Notes: generated from the sequence alone by a model not told the origin. Positions 55,584-64,000 are shown, counted from the stretch's first letter. The stretch: 64,000 nt of DNA from an uncultured Prevotellaceae bacterium (GCA_947168045.1 CAMVKN010000011.1:1-64000), one strand, 5' to 3'. Numbers and translations: made by a program.

Positions 55584-57587
55584 ATGACAGACGAACTGAC
55601 TAAGAACGAGGGCTATCAGCCCTCTACCGAGGAAGAAAACAACTATTCCGCAAGTAACATACAAGTGCTGGAAGGCCTTGAGGCCGTACGCAAGCGCCCC
55701 GCCATGTATATTGGCGACATCAGCGAGAAGGGCCTGCACCACCTGGTGAACGAGACGGTGGACAACAGCATCGACGAGGCCATGGCCGGCTACTGCACAC
55801 ACATCGAGGTGACCATCAACGAGGACGGCAGCATCACCGTCCAGGACAACGGCCGTGGCATCCCCGTTGACGAGCATGAGAAGATGCACAAGAGCGCCCT
55901 GGAGGTGGTCATGACCGTGCTCCATGCCGGCGGCAAGTTCGACAAGGGCTCCTACAAGGTCTCTGGCGGTCTGCACGGCGTCGGCGTGTCATGTGTCAAC
56001 GCCCTGTCTACGCACATGCTGTCACAGGTCTTCCGCAATGGCCACATCTACCAGCAGGAATACGAGAAGGGCAAGCCCCTCTACGACGTGAAGATTGTGG
56101 GCGACACTGACCGCACGGGCACACGCCAGCAGTTCTGGCCCGACCCCACCATCTTTACCACCACTGAATTCAAGTATGACATCATTGCCAAGCGCATGCG
56201 CGAGTTGGCTTACCTCAACGCCGGCATCACCATCACCCTGACGGACTTGCGCCCCGACGAGGAAGGCAACCTGCGCCAGCCGGAGGTATTCCACGCCAAA
56301 GAGGGCCTGAAGGAGTTCGTGCGCTATGTCGACCGTCACCGCACCCACCTTTTCGACGACGTCATCTACCTGAAGACCGAGAAGCAGGGCACCCCCATCG
56401 AGGTGGCAGTGATGTATAACACCGACTACACCGAGAACATCCACTCCTACGTCAACAACATCAACACCATCGAGGGCGGCACGCACCTGCAGGGCTTCCG
56501 CATGGCGCTGACACGCACGCTGAAGAAATATGCCGACGACGACCCCAACATCTCCAAGCAGATTGAGAAGGCGAAGATTGAGATAGCCGGCGAGGACTTC
56601 CGCGAGGGTCTCACCGCCGTCATCAGCATCAAGGTGGCTGAGCCCCAGTTTGAGGGCCAGACAAAGACGAAGCTGGGCAACAGCGAGGTGGTGGGTGCCG
56701 TGAACCAGGCCGTGGGCGAGGCACTGACGAACTATCTGGAGGAGCACCCGAAGGAAGCCAAGCTCATCTGCGAGAAGGTGGTGCTGGCTGCCACGGCGCG
56801 CATCGCCGCCCGCAAGGCGCGCGAGAGCGTTCAGCGCAAGAACCCCATGAGCGGCGGCGGACTGCCCGGCAAGCTGGCCGACTGCTCGAACAAGGACCCG
56901 AAGAACTGCGAGATATTCCTCGTCGAGGGTGACTCGGCAGGCGGCAGCGCCAAGCAGGGCCGCGACCGTCACTTCCAGGCCATCCTGCCACTGCGCGGAA
57001 AGATTCTGAACGTGGAGAAGGTGCAGTGGCACCGCGTGTTCGAGGCCGAGTCAGTGATGAACATCATCCAGAGCATCGGCGTCCGCTTCGGCGTCGACGG
57101 CGAGGGCGACCGCGAGGCCAACGTCGACAAGCTGCGCTACGACAAGATTATCATCATGACCGATGCCGATGTCGATGGCTCACACATCGACACGCTCATC
57201 ATGACCCTCTTCTACCGCTTCATGCCGAAGGTCATCCAGGAGGGACACCTCTATATCGCCACACCCCCATTATATAAATGTACGTATAAGAAGGTGAGCG
57301 AATACTGCTACACCGAGCAGCAGCGTCAGGCCTTTATCGACAAGTATGTGGCTGGCGACGAGAACAGCTCGGCCCTGCACACCCAGCGTTACAAAGGTCT
57401 GGGTGAGATGAACCCCGAGCAGCTGTGGGAGACGACCATGAATCCTGAGAACCGTCTGCTGAAGCAGGTCAGCATTGAGAATGCTGCCGAGGCTGACGAG
57501 ATTTTCTCCATGCTCATGGGCGACGACGTGGAGCCGCGCCGCGAGTTCATCGAGCGCAACGCCACCTACGCCAACATCGACGCATAG
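55584..57587 (+). CDS. gyrB: DNA gyrase subunit B
   Basis: I start at the ATG at 55584, after the promoter, giving 667 residues. GyrB supplies ATP hydrolysis and strand passage for negative supercoiling. GHKL ATPase motifs: NETVDNSIDEAMAG, VQDNGRGIPVDEH, and KVSGGLHGVGVSCVNAL. The TOPRIM domain has FLVEGDSAGGSAKQGRDR and IMTDADVDGSHIDTLIMT. The C-terminus ends QRYKGLGEMNPEQLWETTMN...ATYANIDA. Length is normal for the short form without the proteobacterial insert. Confidence 0.97.
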   Translation: MTDELTKNEGYQPSTEEENNYSASNIQVLEGLEAVRKRPAMYIGDISEKGLHHLVNETVDNSIDEAMAGYCTHIEVTINEDGSITVQDNGRGIPVDEHEKMHKSALEVVMTVLHAGGKFDKGSYKVSGGLHGVGVSCVNALSTHMLSQVFRNGHIYQQEYEKGKPLYDVKIVGDTDRTGTRQQFWPDPTIFTTTEFKYDIIAKRMRELAYLNAGITITLTDLRPDEEGNLRQPEVFHAKEGLKEFVRYVDRHRTHLFDDVIYLKTEKQGTPIEVAVMYNTDYTENIHSYVNNINTIEGGTHLQGFRMALTRTLKKYADDDPNISKQIEKAKIEIAGEDFREGLTAVISIKVAEPQFEGQTKTKLGNSEVVGAVNQAVGEALTNYLEEHPKEAKLICEKVVLAATARIAARKARESVQRKNPMSGGGLPGKLADCSNKDPKNCEIFLVEGDSAGGSAKQGRDRHFQAILPLRGKILNVEKVQWHRVFEAESVMNIIQSIGVRFGVDGEGDREANVDKLRYDKIIIMTDADVDGSHIDTLIMTLFYRFMPKVIQEGHLYIATPPLYKCTYKKVSEYCYTEQQRQAFIDKYVAGDENSSALHTQRYKGLGEMNPEQLWETTMNPENRLLKQVSIENAAEADEIFSMLMGDDVEPRREFIERNATYANIDA

Positions 57588-58051
57588 TCTCGCCAAACCA
57601 ATAGCGAGCCCACATCATTGTCTGCAGGACCTCGACATCCCCGTCTGCTACAGCTTCCCCGTGGGTCACAAGCGTCCCAACCTGCCCATAATTGAGGGCC
57701 GCAAGGTGTGTCTGTGCGTGGCGTCCGGGGGCACCACGCTCTCCTTCCTGCCATAGGGCAGCTGGCTTCGGCCGCCGTCACATTCATCTGTTCATTACAT
57801 GCCTGGCTTTTCGTCCCTGGTTCCACTGGGGGCGCTGCGGGCTGTTCGTCGGCGAAGTGGGCCTCCTGGCGTTCCACGGCAGGCTGCTCCTCGTCGGGGC
57901 TGGCATCTGGCTGTGGCTGGGCACTCACCTCCTCTTGTCGTGTGGCGGCCATGTCGTTGGCGATGATGTCGAGGGCCTTCGACACCACGTCGAGGGCCTT
58001 CATGGCCAGCATCAGCACTTCTGCACGGGTAGGGTTGTCGTTCTGTGTCAT
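57566..58051 (-). CDS. hypothetical protein with uncertain C-terminal half
   Basis: The first 85 residues look like a real protein: MTQNDNPTRAEVLMLAMKAL, a helix (DVVSKALDIIANDMAATRQE), then an acidic Pro/Glu/Ala-rich tail (PDASPDEEQPAVERQEA). A TATCTTTG promoter lies upstream. Downstream of about residue 95 the frame runs antisense through the LD-carboxypeptidase remnant and into the end of gyrB. It is Cys/Arg/Pro-rich there, so that part is probably not native. A deletion at 57600-57760 may have removed the original stop. Confidence 0.45.
   Translation of the reverse strand: MTQNDNPTRAEVLMLAMKALDVVSKALDIIANDMAATRQEEVSAQPQPDASPDEEQPAVERQEAHFADEQPAAPPVEPGTKSQACNEQMNVTAAEASCPMAGRRAWCPRTPRTDTPCGPQLWAGWDACDPRGSCSRRGCRGPADNDVGSLLVWRDYASMLA
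57619..57756 (+). pseudogene. remnant of an LD-carboxypeptidase gene (C-terminal end only)
   Basis: Directly after gyrB the plus strand encodes about 45 residues that read as the end of an LD-carboxypeptidase (MccF/LdcA-type). LDIPVCYSFPVGHKRPNLP contains the conserved His-containing GH and N-x-P motifs, followed by ASGGTTLSFLP and a stop. There is no start codon, upstream domain or promoter. The 5' nine-tenths of the gene is missing. This points to a deletion that joined gyrB to the tail. Confidence 0.72.
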
Positions 58052-58113
58052 GTCTTCGGTGTTTTTTACTCAGGTCAGGCCGGTCTCAGCGCCTGCCATC
58101 GTTTTTTTGGACA

Positions 58114-58121
58114 CAAAGATA
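58114..58121 (-). promoter_or_regulatory. -7 element upstream of the hypothetical gene at 58051
   Basis: The minus strand reads TATCTTTG 62 bases before the ATG. It supports that gene being real. Confidence 0.55.
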
Positions 58122-58189
58122 ATGCACGGCAACGCCCTTCGCGGGTCGTTAACACCGAAATAACGTCTTTTGACTAGTTTTAACACTGT

Positions 58190-58605
58190 CCGCTTCGCGC
58201 GTGGCGCGTGCGCGCGTGCGCTGTCTAACGCCGAAAAATGTTGCACTACTTGCACTACTTGCACCGAAACAGGTTGCACTGCTTGCACTGCCTGCACCAA
58301 AACAGGTTGCACTACTTGCACCAGGCCCCGAAAAACATGCCTCTAACAGGCTGATAATCAGCTGTGGTGCAAGTAGTGCAACATTTTTCCGAGTTAACGC
58401 TATGCGCGCACGCGCGTGCGCATGAAAGCAAAGTATCGCGCCAAAAAAGTCGGCACTTTTTTTCGTAAAGTGCCGACTTATTTTCATAACTCCATGCCTG
58501 GCTGAATTATCTCCATGCCTGGCGAAATTATCTCCATGCCTGGCTGTCGTAACTCCATGCCTGGCTGTCATAAAACGGCCACTTATTCTCATAAAGTGGC
58601 CACTT
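58190..58605 (+). repeat. modular intergenic element, copy 3 (rearranged)
   Basis: The modules are in the order C, A, B, A'. C (58203-58421) is an inverted repeat: GCGCGTGCGCGCGTGCGC...CCGAAAAATGTTGCACTACT on the left and AGTAGTGCAACATTTTTCCG...GCGCGCACGCGCGTGCGC on the right, with internal TTGCACTACTTGCACC repeats. A is a hairpin AAGTCGGCACTTT/AAAGTGCCGACTT (58447-58479). B has CCATGCCTGG at 58492, 58513, 58534 and 58555, exactly 21 bases apart. A' is GGCCACTT/AAGTGGCC (58577-58601). It precedes the DUF1016 nuclease gene. Confidence 0.85.
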
Positions 58606-58707
58606 TTTCCAACAGCTCGGCCACTATTTCTGGCGGGTGCTCGCGCAGATTATGAAAAAAAATCTCTTTTTTTCTTCCTGCAGCATCACTTTTTCGGGAG
58701 ATTTTGC

Positions 58708-58715
58708 TAATTTTG
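58708..58715 (+). promoter_or_regulatory. -7 element of the DUF1016 gene promoter
   Basis: TAATTTTG lies 26 bases before the ATG at 58741. Confidence 0.65.
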
Positions 58716-58740
58716 CACTAAAATATGAACAAATAATAAA

Positions 58741-59865
58741 ATGATTCCTGTAAAAGACAATCTTGGCAACGCAGTGCAAGCGATAAAGGATGCCATATTG
58801 CAAAGCCAGCAGCGAGCGTTGGGTGCCGTGAACCAAGAACAGCTTGCCCTGTACTATGGTATTGGTAGGTACATCTCTGCCAACACCCGGACCAAGAACT
58901 GGGGAAAAGGTTTTATTGAAGGTATCAGCGAACAATTGAGAAAGGAGCTGCCTGGGCTTCGGGGCTTTTCAGCTACCAACCTTAGGAACATGAGAGTTTT
59001 CTATGAGGAATGGAAAATGCTGGAAATGGATAACTCATCAGTCCAAACTGATGAATTGACGGGAAACGGTGACAATTCATCAGTCCAAACCATTCATTCG
59101 TTACAACGAATCAATTTGCCTGATTTCCCTGTCGTAGCTTTCTTGAGTATCAGTTTCACCCATCATACCGCTATTCTAACAAACGTAAAAACGTATGATG
59201 AGCGCAAGTTCTATATCCAATTCGCAGCCGAACACAAAGTAAAGTGCGAAGATTTGGAACAGCTGATGAAAGATGACCTATATAGTCACCGAGGCTCATT
59301 GCCCAACAACTTTAAGCGTACCATTCCTGACCAACTGCAAGCCTACCGTGCAATCACCATGTTCAAGGATGAGTATTTGCTGGACTATATCAACACGGAA
59401 GAGCTGTTTATACGTGACAAAGACAGGGATGAACGGGTCATAGAACAAAGCATCATCAACAATGTCAAGAACTTCATCATGACTTTTGGTCGTGACTTCA
59501 CATTTGTAGGCAACCAATATCATCTGGAGAAGTTTGGCATTGAGCAGTTCCCCGATTTACTATTCTTCAACAGAGAGCTGTCTGCCCTTGTCTGTGTGGA
59601 GCTCAAAGACGGGCCATTCAAGACTGCCTATCTGGGACAGCTGGCAGGCTACTTGCGTATTCTTGATGATGAGGTTCGCAAACCCAATGAGAATCCATCC
59701 ATCGGCATTATACTTTGCAAAAGTGCAAACAAGAAGTTCGTAGAATATGTTATCCAAGACTATGACAAGCCTATGGGTGTGGCAACATACAAGACTTCTG
59801 CCGACATGGACGACAGACTGAGAAAATTACTTCCTCCTATAGAGGACCTGAAGAACTTGCTATAA
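58741..59865 (+). CDS. DUF1016 (YhcG-type) PD-(D/E)XK nuclease
   Basis: The protein of 374 residues has the two YhcG domains. The N-terminal helical DUF1016 part contains LALYYGIGRYISANTRTKN and FSATNLRNMRVFYEEW. The C-terminal nuclease part contains FGIEQFPDLLFFNRELSALV-CVELKDG, with D and ExK, and GYLRILDDEVRKPNENPSIG. Such proteins are linked to mobile elements, restriction loci and DNA processing. A short internal duplication (DNSSVQTDELTGNGDNSSVQT) lies near residue 97. The DNA is visibly more AT-rich than its neighbours, which suggests transfer. It is preceded by element copy 3. Confidence 0.9.
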   Translation: MIPVKDNLGNAVQAIKDAILQSQQRALGAVNQEQLALYYGIGRYISANTRTKNWGKGFIEGISEQLRKELPGLRGFSATNLRNMRVFYEEWKMLEMDNSSVQTDELTGNGDNSSVQTIHSLQRINLPDFPVVAFLSISFTHHTAILTNVKTYDERKFYIQFAAEHKVKCEDLEQLMKDDLYSHRGSLPNNFKRTIPDQLQAYRAITMFKDEYLLDYINTEELFIRDKDRDERVIEQSIINNVKNFIMTFGRDFTFVGNQYHLEKFGIEQFPDLLFFNRELSALVCVELKDGPFKTAYLGQLAGYLRILDDEVRKPNENPSIGIILCKSANKKFVEYVIQDYDKPMGVATYKTSADMDDRLRKLLPPIEDLKNLL

Positions 59866-59876
59866 ATATAAGTTGC

Positions 59877-62759
59877 ATGAAAAGACTACTATCCCTGCCG
59901 CCCAACCTTGTCAGGAAAGAGGACGACGACGTCACCGTGTTCCATCATATCACCCATCTGCCTCAGGAGGAGTACTTCTGTACCTGCGACCCTGAGGGCC
60001 ACCGCATAGGCAGCGGCGGCGGCACCGCCTGGCTGCTGTGGCAGGCGTTCCTTGATAGTGAAGAGTGTAGAGTGGATAGTGTAGAGTTCTTGGACGAGCC
60101 AAGCGGCGAAGCCGAGCGTGCTACCGCTGTCCCATCAGCTGAAGGTATGGCGGAAGCAAACTCTAAACTCTACACTCTAAACTCTAAACTATTCTACCAC
60201 TGGCTGAAGCATGAGAAGCGCATCCTGCTGCACGCCGGAGGCCAAAGCCGCCGTCTGCCGGCCTACGCCCCGTCAGGGAAGATTCTCACGCCGATACCCG
60301 TGTTCCGCTGGGAGCGCGGCCAGCGACTGTCGCAGGACCTGCTGTCACTGCAGCTACCACTCTACGAGCACATCATGGACATGGCCCCTGAGGGGCTGCA
60401 CACCATGGTGGTGAGCGGCGATGTGTTCATCCGCACCAGTCAGCCGCTGCCCCCTGTGCCCCAGGCCGACGTGGTGTGCTACGGCCTTTGGCTCAACGCC
60501 ACCGTGGCACAGCACCACGGCGTGTTCGTGGCTGACAGGCATACGCCACAGGTGCTGAAGCAGATGCTGCAGAAACCCACCATCGAACAGCTCAGTGAAC
60601 TGCAGCGCGAGCACCTCTACCTCACCGACATCGGCGTGTGGCTGCTCAGCGACAAGGCCGTCAGGATGTTAATGCAACGGTGCGGGGTAAGTCTCAACTC
60701 TCCGCTCTCAACTCTCAATCCTCAAATCTCAAATCTCAAATCTCAACTCTCAAACCTCAAATCATACGACCTCTACTCCGATTTCGGCCGCGCCTTAGGC
60801 ACCGACCCGCAGGTGGACGATGCGGAGCTGAAGGAGCTGACGGTGGCCATCGTGCCGCTTGAGGGCGGTGAGTTCTACCACTTCGGCACCAGCAGCGAGA
60901 TGATTTCGTCGATGGTGAGGCTGCAGAACGTCGTTTCTGACCAGCGCCGCATCATGCACCACGACCGCAAGCCCCACCCCAGCATCTTCGTTCAGAACGC
61001 CGTCACGCACATCACCTTCACTGAGCAGAACACCAACATCTGGGTGGAGAACAGCTGCATCGGCGCCCGCTGGCAGCTCACCCACGACAACATCGTCACC
61101 GGCGTGCCCGACAATGACTGGGCAGTGAGGCTCGAACCGGGCGAGTGTCTCGACATCGTGCCCGTGGGCACCGACCGCTACGCCGTGCGCCGCTACCACA
61201 TCGACGACCGTTTCGACGGTCCTGAGCAGCAGCGCCCACAGTTCCCCGTGATGCCCCTTGCCGACATAGCGCAATATCTATCCTCTCACCTCTCACCTCT
61301 CACCTCTCACCCCTCACGCCCCTTGCTCAGCGCCGAGCAGCTCAGTGCCGAGGCCAACCTGGAGCGGCTGTTCGCCCAGCGCCTGCAGTTCCGCTGCAGC
61401 GTGTGGCCCGCCATGGCCCGCAACTGGCAGCACAGCGTGTTCTACCAGCTCGACCTCGACGATGCCGCTCACGAGTTCCACGACCACCACATTGCCATGC
61501 CCACGCCACCGGCTGACGACGCGCCGCTGATGACCCGCATCCACGATGCCATGTTCCGCGGCGACAGCCAGAAGGCCTTCGCCCTGCTACGCCAGGGACT
61601 CATCGACAACATCGTATCACAGAAGCAGCTGCCCCGCCTGGGCGTTCAGGACGACCAGATAGTGTGGGCACGCAGTCCGGTGCGCATCGACATCGCCGGC
61701 GGATGGACCGACACCCCACCCTACTGTCTCTTGGAGGGCGGCAGCGTGGTCAACCTGGCCATCGACCTGAACGGCCAACAGCCGTTGCAGGCCTACATCA
61801 AGCCGTCGAGACAATACCATATCGTGCTGAGGAGCATCGACCTGGGGGCCACCGAGACGGTGACGACCTTCGACGAGCTGATGCAGTACAACCGTGTGGG
61901 GTCGCCCTTCTCCATCCCCAAAGCGGCGCTGGCCCTGGCCGGCTTCGCCCCTCCGTTTGCCGCCCAGCAGTTCGCTTCGCTCGAAGAGCAGCTGCGCCTG
62001 TTTGGCAGCGGCCTCGAGCTGACGCTGCTCTCGGCCATCCCCGCCGGCAGCGGACTGGGCACCAGCTCCATCCTCGCCGCCACCGTTCTGGCCGCCCTCA
62101 GCGACTTCTGCCTCCTGGCATGGGACAAGAACGAGGTGGGACGGCGCACGCTGGCACTGGAACAGCTGCTCACCACCGGTGGCGGATGGCAGGACCAGTT
62201 CGGCGGCATCCTGCCCGGCGTGAAGCTGCTGAACACCAGCGATGGCTTTGCACAACAGCCCATGTCACGCTGGCTGCCCACCGACATCTACACCCTGCCT
62301 GAGTACCGCCAGTGCCATCTGCTCTACTACACAGGCATCACACGCACTGCCAAGCAGATACTCGCCGAGATTGTGCGCCGCATGTTCCTCAACAACGGCC
62401 GACAGCTGCACATCCTCAGACAGATGAAGGAGCACGCCGCAGAGATGTTCGAGGCCATCCAGCGGCAGGACTTCCAGCTGATGGGACGCTTGGTGGGGCG
62501 CACATGGCAACAGAACCAGCTCATCGACGCCGGCACGAACCCCGATGAGGTGCGCCGCATCACGGCCATCATCGACGACCTCTGCCTGGGCTACAAGCTG
62601 CCCGGTGCCGGCGGAGGCGGCTATCTCTACATGGTGGCCAAGGACCCGGAGGCGGCAGCACGCATACGGCATGCGCTCAGCACCAACCGCCTGCACCGCA
62701 ACGCCCGTTTCGTCGACATGTCGCTGTCGGCCACCGGCCTGCAGGTCAGCCGCAGCTAA
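59877..62759 (+). CDS. fkp: bifunctional fucokinase / L-fucose-1-phosphate guanylyltransferase with repeat insertions
   Basis: The protein of 960 residues activates free L-fucose to GDP-fucose for surface capsule and glycoprotein fucosylation. The N-terminal half is the guanylyltransferase (GGGTAWLLWQAFLDS, LLHAGGQSRRLPAYAPSGK near residue 118). The C-terminal half is the GHMP kinase (IDIAGGWTDTPPYCLLEGG near 605, IPAGSGLGTSSILAATVLA near 720, LPGAGGGGYLYMVA near 910). Three in-frame repeat tracts interrupt the N-terminal half, near residues 60-106 (60055-60195), 273-296 (60693-60765) and 468-481 (61281-61320). The core motifs are unaffected. It follows the DUF1016 gene by 11 bases. Confidence 0.93.
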   Translation: MKRLLSLPPNLVRKEDDDVTVFHHITHLPQEEYFCTCDPEGHRIGSGGGTAWLLWQAFLDSEECRVDSVEFLDEPSGEAERATAVPSAEGMAEANSKLYTLNSKLFYHWLKHEKRILLHAGGQSRRLPAYAPSGKILTPIPVFRWERGQRLSQDLLSLQLPLYEHIMDMAPEGLHTMVVSGDVFIRTSQPLPPVPQADVVCYGLWLNATVAQHHGVFVADRHTPQVLKQMLQKPTIEQLSELQREHLYLTDIGVWLLSDKAVRMLMQRCGVSLNSPLSTLNPQISNLKSQLSNLKSYDLYSDFGRALGTDPQVDDAELKELTVAIVPLEGGEFYHFGTSSEMISSMVRLQNVVSDQRRIMHHDRKPHPSIFVQNAVTHITFTEQNTNIWVENSCIGARWQLTHDNIVTGVPDNDWAVRLEPGECLDIVPVGTDRYAVRRYHIDDRFDGPEQQRPQFPVMPLADIAQYLSSHLSPLTSHPSRPLLSAEQLSAEANLERLFAQRLQFRCSVWPAMARNWQHSVFYQLDLDDAAHEFHDHHIAMPTPPADDAPLMTRIHDAMFRGDSQKAFALLRQGLIDNIVSQKQLPRLGVQDDQIVWARSPVRIDIAGGWTDTPPYCLLEGGSVVNLAIDLNGQQPLQAYIKPSRQYHIVLRSIDLGATETVTTFDELMQYNRVGSPFSIPKAALALAGFAPPFAAQQFASLEEQLRLFGSGLELTLLSAIPAGSGLGTSSILAATVLAALSDFCLLAWDKNEVGRRTLALEQLLTTGGGWQDQFGGILPGVKLLNTSDGFAQQPMSRWLPTDIYTLPEYRQCHLLYYTGITRTAKQILAEIVRRMFLNNGRQLHILRQMKEHAAEMFEAIQRQDFQLMGRLVGRTWQQNQLIDAGTNPDEVRRITAIIDDLCLGYKLPGAGGGGYLYMVAKDPEAAARIRHALSTNRLHRNARFVDMSLSATGLQVSRS
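60055..61320. repeat. three simple-repeat tracts inside fkp
   Basis: The tracts are: AACTCTAAACTCTACACTCT with a partly inverted GAGTGTAGAGTGGATAGTG (60055-60195); CTCAAATCTCAAATCTCAACTCTC (60693-60765); and CTCTCACCTCTCACCTCTCACC (61281-61320). Each keeps the reading frame and encodes Ser/Leu/Thr/Asn- or Ser/Pro/Leu-rich linkers. Confidence 0.88.
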
Positions 62760-62792
62760 AGACACACCTATATATAATAATGTACACAGCCA

Positions 62793-64000
62793 ATGGACAT
62801 CCTTGAGCAGGACATCATGTACTTGCAGGGCGTGGGTCCCTACCGCAAGAAGATGCTAAGCGAAGAGCTCGGCATCAACACCTTTGGCGACCTGCTGGAA
62901 TACTACCCCTACAAGTATGTGGACCGCAGCAAGGTGTACACCATCCATGAGCTGACCGGCGACATGCCCTTCGTGCAGGTGAAGGGACGCATCCTGAGCT
63001 TTGAGAAGTATGAGATGAGCGTCCGCAAGACACGCGTCGTGGCCCACTTCACCGATGGCACCGGCATCCTCGACCTGGTATGGTTCAACTTCGGCAAGAC
63101 GGCCATGACGAAGTACACCATTGGCAAGGAGTATGTGGTGTTCGGCAAGCCCACCATCTTCAACAACCGCGTGCAGATAGGCCATCCCGAGATAGAGGAG
63201 CCGTCCAGCGCCCCCCTGGGCGAGGGCAGCGAGGGCGGCTGGGGCATGCGTCCCTACTACAACACGACGGACAAGATGAAGAAGAACGGGCTGACGTCGC
63301 GCGCCATGGAACGACTCACGCTGACGCTCATCAGCCGCCTCAGGGAACCACTGCCCGAGACGCTGCCGCCCTTCATCGCCGAGGGCCGTCACCTGATGAG
63401 CCGCAATGAGGCGCTGCGCACCGTCCACTATCCACAGAACGCCCGCGACCTGGAGCGTGCCCGCGTGCGGCTGAAGTTCGAGGAGCTTTTCTTCGTCCAG
63501 CTGAACATCCTGCGCTACGCCAGCTACAAGCGCCACAAGTACCGCAGCTACGTCTTCCAGCGCATCGGCCCGCTGTTCAACGACTTCTACAAGCAGAACC
63601 TGCCCTTTGAGCTGACCGGCGCACAGAAACGGGTGATGCACGAGATACGCGCCGACCTGTGCTCCGGCCACCAGATGAACCGTCTGTTGCAGGGCGACGT
63701 GGGCAGCGGCAAGACGCTGGTGGCACTGATGACGATGCTCATCGCCAACGACAACGGCTGCCAGGCCTGCATCATGGCCCCCACAGAGATACTGGCGGAG
63801 CAGCACCTGCAGACCATCACGGCCTTCCTGCGCGGTCTGCCGCTGCGGGTGGAGCTGCTCACCGGCATGGTCAAGGGCAAACGGCGAAAGGAGGTCTTGG
63901 AGGGGCTGGCTGACGGCAGCGTCCACATCCTCGTGGGCACCCATGCCATCATTGAAGACAATGTGGTGTTCCGGCGCCTCGGCCTTGTCGTCATCGACGA
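62793..64000 (+). CDS. recG: ATP-dependent DNA helicase RecG, N-terminal part (cut by window edge)
   Basis: The frame from the ATG at 62793 is open to the window end (about 402 residues of roughly 700). RecG remodels stalled forks and Holliday junctions. The N-terminal wedge/OB region is visible (YLQGVGPYRKKML, DLLEYYPYKYVDRSKV, VKGRILSFEKYE, MRPYYNTTDKMKK). The first helicase motifs follow: FELTGAQKRVMHEI, Walker A LQGDVGSGKTLVAL near residue 302, APTEILAEQH, and GTHAIIEDNVVF. The window ends just inside the DExx box (VVIDE). It starts 33 bases after fkp. Confidence 0.95.
   Translation, partial: MDILEQDIMYLQGVGPYRKKMLSEELGINTFGDLLEYYPYKYVDRSKVYTIHELTGDMPFVQVKGRILSFEKYEMSVRKTRVVAHFTDGTGILDLVWFNFGKTAMTKYTIGKEYVVFGKPTIFNNRVQIGHPEIEEPSSAPLGEGSEGGWGMRPYYNTTDKMKKNGLTSRAMERLTLTLISRLREPLPETLPPFIAEGRHLMSRNEALRTVHYPQNARDLERARVRLKFEELFFVQLNILRYASYKRHKYRSYVFQRIGPLFNDFYKQNLPFELTGAQKRVMHEIRADLCSGHQMNRLLQGDVGSGKTLVALMTMLIANDNGCQACIMAPTEILAEQHLQTITAFLRGLPLRVELLTGMVKGKRRKEVLEGLADGSVHILVGTHAIIEDNVVFRRLGLVVID

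Noticed and set aside
57692..58177. A 161-codon plus-strand open frame after gyrB
   Set aside because: It is antisense to the hypothetical gene that has a promoter, and its composition is that of a shadow frame.
62856..63944. A 362-codon minus-strand open frame
   Set aside because: It is the shadow of recG, whose true frame runs off the window end.

Overview
The window is a chromosome segment from a Bacteroidota organism, most likely order Bacteroidales and probably Prevotellaceae. Evidence: nearly every transcription unit is preceded by the Bacteroidota-type promoter (TTTG, about 20 bp, TAnnTTTG). The gene set is typical of Bacteroidales (smalltalk protein next to an HU-like protein, DUF4923, DUF4827, DUF6089, DUF6242, bifunctional Fkp). 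The 16S 5' end is also Bacteroidales-like. The DNA is GC-rich, so many long antisense reading frames are shadows.

Layout. 1-1.1 kb: 5' half of a 16S rRNA gene (minus strand) with leader and promoter. 1.2-6.2 kb: GSCFA protein, a large secreted beta-helix/DUF6298 protein, a small cell-wall amidase and an unknown gene. 6.5-7.8 kb: rpsO, then the first copy of a modular intergenic element, then an antitoxin-like gene coupled to a 57-codon ORF. 7.8-14.7 kb: two paralogous cassettes, each a very large secreted protein, a small peptide ending in RRRRH...DEEAW and an almost identical hairpin. 14.8-21.6 kb: tcdA, a 2-hydroxyacid dehydrogenase, HU-like plus smalltalk, a PL9-like pectate lyase, rpsT with tRNA-Glu, and a DUF4923 lipoprotein. 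21.7-31.6 kb: a long minus-strand envelope cluster (DUF6242, DUF6089, uppS, bamA, three ompH/skp paralogues, murI, lipoprotein, aroQ, O-methyltransferase). 31.9-37.2 kb: second copy of the element, an AAA-ATPase/PD-(D/E)XK protein, two acidic lipoproteins and an acyl-CoA:carboxylate CoA-transferase. 37.3-40.8 kb: a two-gene candidate immune module, a SIR2-like-TIR fusion overlapping a membrane nSTAND ATPase with TPRs. 40.8-57.6 kb: housekeeping genes (two RluA-type synthases, HAD phosphatase, ispD, sufS, rnhB, porin, M15 peptidase, luxS, nrdG, thioredoxin-like lipoprotein, glmM, DUF4827, sufB, gyrB). 57.6-58.6 kb: a decayed LD-carboxypeptidase tail and the third element copy. 58.7-64 kb: DUF1016 nuclease, fkp and the start of recG.

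Two themes stand out. First, short tandem repeat tracts lie in frame inside conserved, often essential genes (bamA, uppS, rnhB, glmM, sufB, fkp, an RluA synthase). They also form signal peptides of two envelope proteins. The same repeat families occur between genes. Second, an element built from 21-bp phased units plus a large inverted repeat with alternating GC ends occurs three times, each time directly upstream of a promoter and an accessory gene. Together with the pseudo-SIR2-TIR/nSTAND pair, these are the best candidates for undescribed biology here.
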